From Mesorhizobium norvegicum (GTDB taxonomy: Bacteria > Pseudomonadota > Alphaproteobacteria > Rhizobiales > Rhizobiaceae), in NCBI RefSeq assembly GCF_004919685.1, contig NZ_SMYZ01000039.1, forward strand, positions 19,072 to 83,071: a DNA stretch of 64,000 nucleotides. Direction: 5' to 3'. Made by a program: the position numbers and the translations under genes. Shown in pieces: positions 59,912 through 64,000 of the stretch. Numbering within the stretch: the first letter of the stretch is position 1; each line of letters starts with the position of its first letter. Below the pieces are notes generated by a model. The model was given only the letters and a program-made list of their open reading frames with translations, was not told the DNA's origin and searched no databases.

Positions 59912-60609
59912 TGTCCGATTCTACCGCACTCGTACTCTTTTCGGGCGGTCAAGATTCCGCAACATGTCTGGCTTGGGCCCTAGATCGGTTCGAGCGCGTG
60001 GAGACGATTGGTTTTGATTATCGGCAGCGCCATCGCGCCGAGTTGGACGCTCGCGGCGCTTTCCGAGCTGGCTTGGAGCGTGATTTTCCGAAATGGGCCG
60101 CCAAGCTCGGGGAGGATCGGGTGCTGGATCTATCCGTGCTAGGCGAGATCAGCGAAACTGCTTTGACCCGTGAAGTTGAAATCGCAACGACCGAATCCGG
60201 GTTGCCGAACACGTTCGTGCCCGGGCGGAACATTATCTTCCTCACGTTTGCGGCTGCTGTCGCCTACCGTCGAGGTCTCAAGCATGTTGTGACCGGCGTT
60301 TGTGAAACAGACTTTTCTGGCTATCCGGACTGCCGTGATGACACAGTGAAAGCACTCCAGGTCGCACTCAACCTTGGCATGGAGCGCCGTTTCGTTCTTG
60401 AGACGCCGCTCATGTGGATAGACAAGGCACAGACATGGGCACTTGCCGAGCGACTGGGGGGAGCGGCTCTCGTTGATTTGATCCGGGAGCGCACTTTGAC
60501 TTGCTATCAGGGGGACACCGAGACAACCCACGAATGGGGTCGCGGATGCGGAGTCTGCCCAGCTTGCGAACTTCGAGCGAACGGTTTCACACGCTGGAAG
60601 ACGCCGTAA
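59908..60609 (+). CDS. queC: QueC, 7-cyano-7-deazaguanine (preQ0) synthase
   Basis: A 233-residue PP-loop ATPase: '[20 protein letters not shown]' at residues 8-27, '[18 protein letters not shown]', '[20 protein letters not shown]', '[20 protein letters not shown]' and the zinc-binding '[17 protein letters not shown]'. It converts the carboxy intermediate to preQ0, the base that DpdA inserts. Overlaps queD by 4 bp. No folE or queF in the window, so the element depends on the host for the first pterin precursor and does not go on to preQ1. Confidence 0.93.
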   Translation: MMSDSTALVLFSGGQDSATCLAWALDRFERVETIGFDYRQRHRAELDARGAFRAGLERDFPKWAAKLGEDRVLDLSVLGEISETALTREVEIATTESGLPNTFVPGRNIIFLTFAAAVAYRRGLKHVVTGVCETDFSGYPDCRDDTVKALQVALNLGMERRFVLETPLMWIDKAQTWALAERLGGAALVDLIRERTLTCYQGDTETTHEWGRGCGVCPACELRANGFTRWKTP

Positions 60610-60824
60610 GAGTTCTCCCAGTTCCCATCGGCAACATGTTGTGCATCTTTCCCGGCGAAGGTAGCATTCCAGTTGCTTAGTGTTTAACGTCCACAGCGTT
60701 CTTTGGATCAACTTGCGGATTCACTTGAACGCCCTTTTCGGAGCTAATTAAGCCTCTCGCGCTCGAGGCTCCCCCGCTTGTACCGGGACCCGGAGTGGGC
60801 CTAGGTGAGGTACGAGGGGCTTTT

Positions 60825-63800
60825 GTGTCGGATTCGAAGTTATCGCCTGGTATGTTTGTCAGCCTTCCGGGACGGCGGGGTACCGGCAGGCTGCTTGCCG
60901 TCGAGGGAGAACAGTGCCGAGTCGCCCTGTTCCACTCCATTGACGAGATCGAAGAGTGCCGTTTCGACAGATCCGATTTAGGCCGCGCCTATTTGGGACC
61001 GCAGACCCGTGTCTATGTGCAAACTCCCAAGGGCTGGGCAATCGGCAGGGTAGTCGACTACGATCCCTCCGGTATGCCGTGGGTGGAGTACACGGTTCGT
61101 TTTCCGAATAATCACCTTGGTGACTTCAAGGAAAATCGCCTTCAGGTACGGGTGTTCGAACCACACGCCGACCCTAGCGACGTGCTCGCCCGCGGTGGCG
61201 GCGAGAGTCAGTTTCTGCATGATCGACGATGGGCCGCTTTGGAGAGCTCGGTGGCTTTGAGGGGGGCTAGCAAAGGTCTCACGGCCTTCTTATCCAGCAG
61301 AATTGAACTGGTCCCGCACCAATTTGCAGCCGTCCGTCGCGTGCTCACCGATTCCGTCCAGCGCTATCTGTTGGCCGACGAGGTCGGTATGGGAAAGACG
61401 ATCGAAGCGGGGGTTATCGCTCGCCAATGCCTAATCGATGATCCCGATCGATGCATTCGCGTGCTCGCACCATCGCCCCTGGTCAGCCAGTGGCGAACTG
61501 AACTAGAGGATCGCTGTGGCCTCGGCGAGTTCCCCGGACGCGTCGAGTACCTTGCCTTCAGCCAACTCGATGAGGCCAGGCTGCCCGCAGACCTCTTGAT
61601 CGTGGATGAAGCTCACAGCCTCTTGGCGGATGAAGCGCTGAATCGGGCGTTGCGCCGCCAAGCCCACGCCACGCCGCGGCTGCTCCTTCTGACAGCGACC
61701 CCTGTCCTCGGCGATCCAATGCGACTCCTCGACCTTCTTCACCTCCTCGATCCAGAGACCTACGGACCCGAGGACGTATCCAAGCTGGAGATGCGACTGC
61801 AGATCGGCCGCGATCTTGGGCGACTGCTCATGAGCCTGTCCGATGACGCCCCGGTGCTGATGGTAAGGCGCGCGGCCATCGAAATCGGGAGCCGCATCCC
61901 TGAGGACGAACTTGTTGGAGGACTGAAGGACTTGATTGTGGCGGGTGGGGAAGAGGCTACCGCGGCCACCGCGGATTTACGCCAGCATCTGGCTGACACG
62001 TATCGCGTGCACCAACGCCTAGTACGCGCCCGACGCAGCGACGCGGTACTCTATTTTCGCCCGCGCGGACAGCTGGTGGATGGCCGACGGGAACACGTCC
62101 TAGAAGAGGTCGACGAAGACCTTCGCTGGCCTGACATATTGGCCGCGATCGAAGACTGGCGGGAGGACGTCCGTGCCGAACCGGATCCCGACAACTGTTC
62201 CGCTGGGCGCGCTGAAGCGGCCAGACATCTCTTCAAGCAAGTGGAGGCTATCGGTTTCAATCTGGACGCGGCTGCTGCTGACGTGACGTTGCCAGTCGCC
62301 GTGGCGGCCATCGCGGGTCGGGATCCTGGGACCCGCAACGCGGCGGCGGTAGCTTCGGATAGTCTGGCGACCCTGCGCCGGCGCCTGCACAGCCAAGGCG
62401 AACGCCATCCCAAGATTGTCGCCTTCGCGTCGCGTCCGGAGACCGTGGCCGCATTCGCTTGTGCTTTGGCTGAACGGGGCGAGAGTGCACTAACCTTCAC
62501 GGAGGCCTCCACCAATTCCGACATTGACGCAGCCATCGCGCGCTTCCGCACGGATTCAAACATCTCGGTGTTGATTTGCGATCGCGCCGGAGAGGAAGGC
62601 CTCAATCTCAACTTCGCCGACGCCCTGCTGCATTTGGATCTTCCCTTCTCGGTGATCCGAATGGAGCAGCGGATCGGCCGGTTGGATCGATTCGGCCGCA
62701 CTAAACCAATGGTTCGGCAGAGAATCCTTCTTCCCAGCGACGACGATGCAAGCCCATGGGCGGCCTGGCAGGAACTATTGACCAAAGGGTTTGGGATCTA
62801 CGAGCGGTCCACGAGCGACGTTCAATTTATCCTGGACGGACTTGAAACGGAAATTGCGCAAGCTTTCCTCGAAGGCGGCGCAACCGGCCTTCGCGAAATG
62901 ATCGAGCCGGTTCGGAACAGGTTGCAGGAAGCGCGGCAGCTTGCAGATGAACAGTACGCCTTGGATGCGGTGGCGCTGGCGGATGACGCTGGGAAAGTGA
63001 TTGAGGCCATCGAGGACGCGGAGGCCGATGAGAAGATGCTCGAACTCGCGGCGGAGGGGTGGCTGTTGAAGGGGTTGCAATTGAAGCGGTTGCGTGTGGA
63101 GAATGAGGAGGATCCGTTCCGGTACGACTGGGTGAAAGAGACCCTTCTGCCGAGGGAACCGTGGGAGCGCGAGTTCGGGCTCGAGCGGGAGCGCCCGCTC
63201 ACTTGGCGGCGGCGTGTCGCATCCAGGCGAGGTGCGGCTCTTTTAAGGCCGGGGGCTCGCGTTATCGACGCCATGGAACGGGCGCTTAGGTGGGATGATC
63301 GCGGCTCAGCGTTCGCTACATGGCGCGTCGATCCCAGTCTGGAAGGCAGCGACATCGCCTGGAGTGGCTTCCGGCTTTGCTTTGTTGTCGAGGCCCAAAT
63401 CAGCAAGGATCTTGAGGTATTCCACTCTGCTGACGTGGACGGACTTTCCCGCCGAGCACAGTCGTTCCTCTCGCCGTGGACGATGCAATTCCACCTCGAT
63501 CCGAAAGGGCTGACTGCCCCACCGCATTTACTGGATATCCTCAAACGCCCCTATGTGCGGGAGCAGGCGTCAAACGGGGCTCGCGACATCAACCTGTCGA
63601 GCCGCTCCGACCTTTTTGCCCGTATCGTTGAGCCTTCGGTATTTGCCGCCACCTGTGTCGAGATTCGCGAACATGCCGACGCTATGTTGCGGAGACAGGC
63701 CGAGTATCTCGCTCAAACCTGTAAGGCAGTGCGTCTTGCCGAGCAGGATTTTCGGCGCCGGGCCCGTCGCCAGGACAGCCAAGGGATCGCGGAAGCGAGG

Positions 63801-63899
63801 GCGGTTGTCGAGGCGGTTCGTGCTCCTAGGGTTCGCCTGGATTCGATCGGTTTCTTTGTGCTTTCAAGCCAAGCTCCGTCACGGGTTGGGTTGCCATGA
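60825..63899 (+). CDS. dpdE: DpdE-like SNF2-family helicase
   Basis: A 1024-residue protein. An N-terminal SH3-like module ('GMFVSLPGRRGTGRLLAVEG') is followed by an SNF2 ATPase: Walker A 'LLADEVGMGKTIEAGVIARQ' near residue 188, 'ADLLIVDEAHSLLADEALNR' (DEAH), 'LLLLTATPVLGDPMRLLDLL' and C-lobe 'VIRMEQRIGRLDRFGR'. Layout resembles RapA/HepA and DpdE, which in Salmonella is needed for restriction of unmodified DNA. GTG 60825 chosen because of GAGGGG six bases upstream; GTG 60795 is possible. Confidence 0.82.
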   Translation: MSDSKLSPGMFVSLPGRRGTGRLLAVEGEQCRVALFHSIDEIEECRFDRSDLGRAYLGPQTRVYVQTPKGWAIGRVVDYDPSGMPWVEYTVRFPNNHLGDFKENRLQVRVFEPHADPSDVLARGGGESQFLHDRRWAALESSVALRGASKGLTAFLSSRIELVPHQFAAVRRVLTDSVQRYLLADEVGMGKTIEAGVIARQCLIDDPDRCIRVLAPSPLVSQWRTELEDRCGLGEFPGRVEYLAFSQLDEARLPADLLIVDEAHSLLADEALNRALRRQAHATPRLLLLTATPVLGDPMRLLDLLHLLDPETYGPEDVSKLEMRLQIGRDLGRLLMSLSDDAPVLMVRRAAIEIGSRIPEDELVGGLKDLIVAGGEEATAATADLRQHLADTYRVHQRLVRARRSDAVLYFRPRGQLVDGRREHVLEEVDEDLRWPDILAAIEDWREDVRAEPDPDNCSAGRAEAARHLFKQVEAIGFNLDAAAADVTLPVAVAAIAGRDPGTRNAAAVASDSLATLRRRLHSQGERHPKIVAFASRPETVAAFACALAERGESALTFTEASTNSDIDAAIARFRTDSNISVLICDRAGEEGLNLNFADALLHLDLPFSVIRMEQRIGRLDRFGRTKPMVRQRILLPSDDDASPWAAWQELLTKGFGIYERSTSDVQFILDGLETEIAQAFLEGGATGLREMIEPVRNRLQEARQLADEQYALDAVALADDAGKVIEAIEDAEADEKMLELAAEGWLLKGLQLKRLRVENEEDPFRYDWVKETLLPREPWEREFGLERERPLTWRRRVASRRGAALLRPGARVIDAMERALRWDDRGSAFATWRVDPSLEGSDIAWSGFRLCFVVEAQISKDLEVFHSADVDGLSRRAQSFLSPWTMQFHLDPKGLTAPPHLLDILKRPYVREQASNGARDINLSSRSDLFARIVEPSVFAATCVEIREHADAMLRRQAEYLAQTCKAVRLAEQDFRRRARRQDSQGIAEARAVVEAVRAPRVRLDSIGFFVLSSQAPSRVGLP

Positions 63900-64000
63900 C
63901 CCTAAGGGGAGCAAGGGCTTTCGCTGCCCTGGGACGCGCGCTCAGCGGGGAAGCGCAAGAGCCGTGGATGTCACCCGACAACCCATCCTTTGATCGTCTG
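63896..64000 (+). CDS. Start of the next dpd-operon gene (cut by window)
   Basis: An open frame beginning at ATG 63896, overlapping the DpdE stop by 4 bp (ATGA), and open to the window edge (35 codons: 'MTLRGARAFAALGRALSGEA'). Translational coupling suggests it belongs to the restriction part of the dpd operon (DpdD or another Dpd protein), but too little is visible to name it. Confidence 0.6.
   Translation, partial: MTLRGARAFAALGRALSGEAQEPWMSPDNPSFDRL

Overview
This window reads as chromosomal DNA of a Mesorhizobium-like alphaproteobacterium (order Hyphomicrobiales). It is GC-rich and the first 3 kb is ordinary chromosome carrying two rhizobial-type intergenic palindromes. From about 3.1 kb to the right edge lies one large integrative and conjugative element (ICE) that starts at the 3' end of a tRNA-Gly(GCC) gene. 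The right end of the element is outside the window. No database search was possible; family names come from recognised motifs and gene order.

Layout. 1-3.1 kb: Trm112/UPF0434-like protein, Lon-substrate-binding-domain protein, a thioredoxin-TPR gene that has lost its CxxC region, a ProXp/YbaK editing protein and tRNA-Gly. 3.6-5.4 kb: large serine recombinase and an orphan HipB-like regulator. 5.6-12.5 kb: metabolic cargo made of a LysR regulator, a polar amino-acid/opine ABC transporter, an alanine-racemase-like enzyme with an altered catalytic Tyr site, and a CapA-like metallophosphatase. 12.7-15.3 kb: LuxR/LuxI-type quorum-sensing pair (traR/traI-like) and a second LysR. 15.3-25.2 kb: complete trbBCDEJ-K-LFGI mating-pair operon with a DUF2274 gene. 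25.4-32.8 kb: a toxin-antitoxin pair, CopG protein, TraG coupling protein, RlxS-type relaxase with a candidate oriT, lytic transglycosylase, DUF736, TraF peptidase, DUF2840. 32.8-36.9 kb: RHH protein, ParA, RepA with iterons inside its gene, an AlpA-like excisionase (RdfS-like), a DUF6499/DUF2285 gene read through a +1 frameshift (FseA-like), a QseM-like DUF2285 antiactivator and a small XRE regulator. 37-49.4 kb: element housekeeping genes (DUF736, membrane protein, DUF2493, Toprim primase, a strawberry-notch methylase/helicase, ParB-like protein, ArdC antirestriction).

49.4-64 kb is a defence island. It holds a candidate structured RNA, an XRE/ImmA pair, a type II-short CBASS operon (CD-NTase, E2-like protein, patatin phospholipase) and a dpd-type 7-deazaguanine DNA-modification operon. 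The dpd operon has a DpdC candidate, two DGQQR/DpdB-like genes flanking DpdA, its own queE-queD-queC for preQ0 synthesis, and a SNF2-type DpdE helicase; it runs off the right edge.

How it fits together. The quorum-sensing pair probably controls FseA production and hence the AlpA-like excision factor, as described for ICEMlSymR7A. RepA/ParA would maintain the excised form, and RlxS, TraG and Trb would transfer it. ArdC, CBASS and Dpd would protect the element or its host. The most unusual points are the doubled DpdB in a self-contained preQ0-to-DNA operon, a QueD that lacks the usual catalytic Cys, the split fseA-like gene, and a well-folded RNA candidate upstream of ardC.
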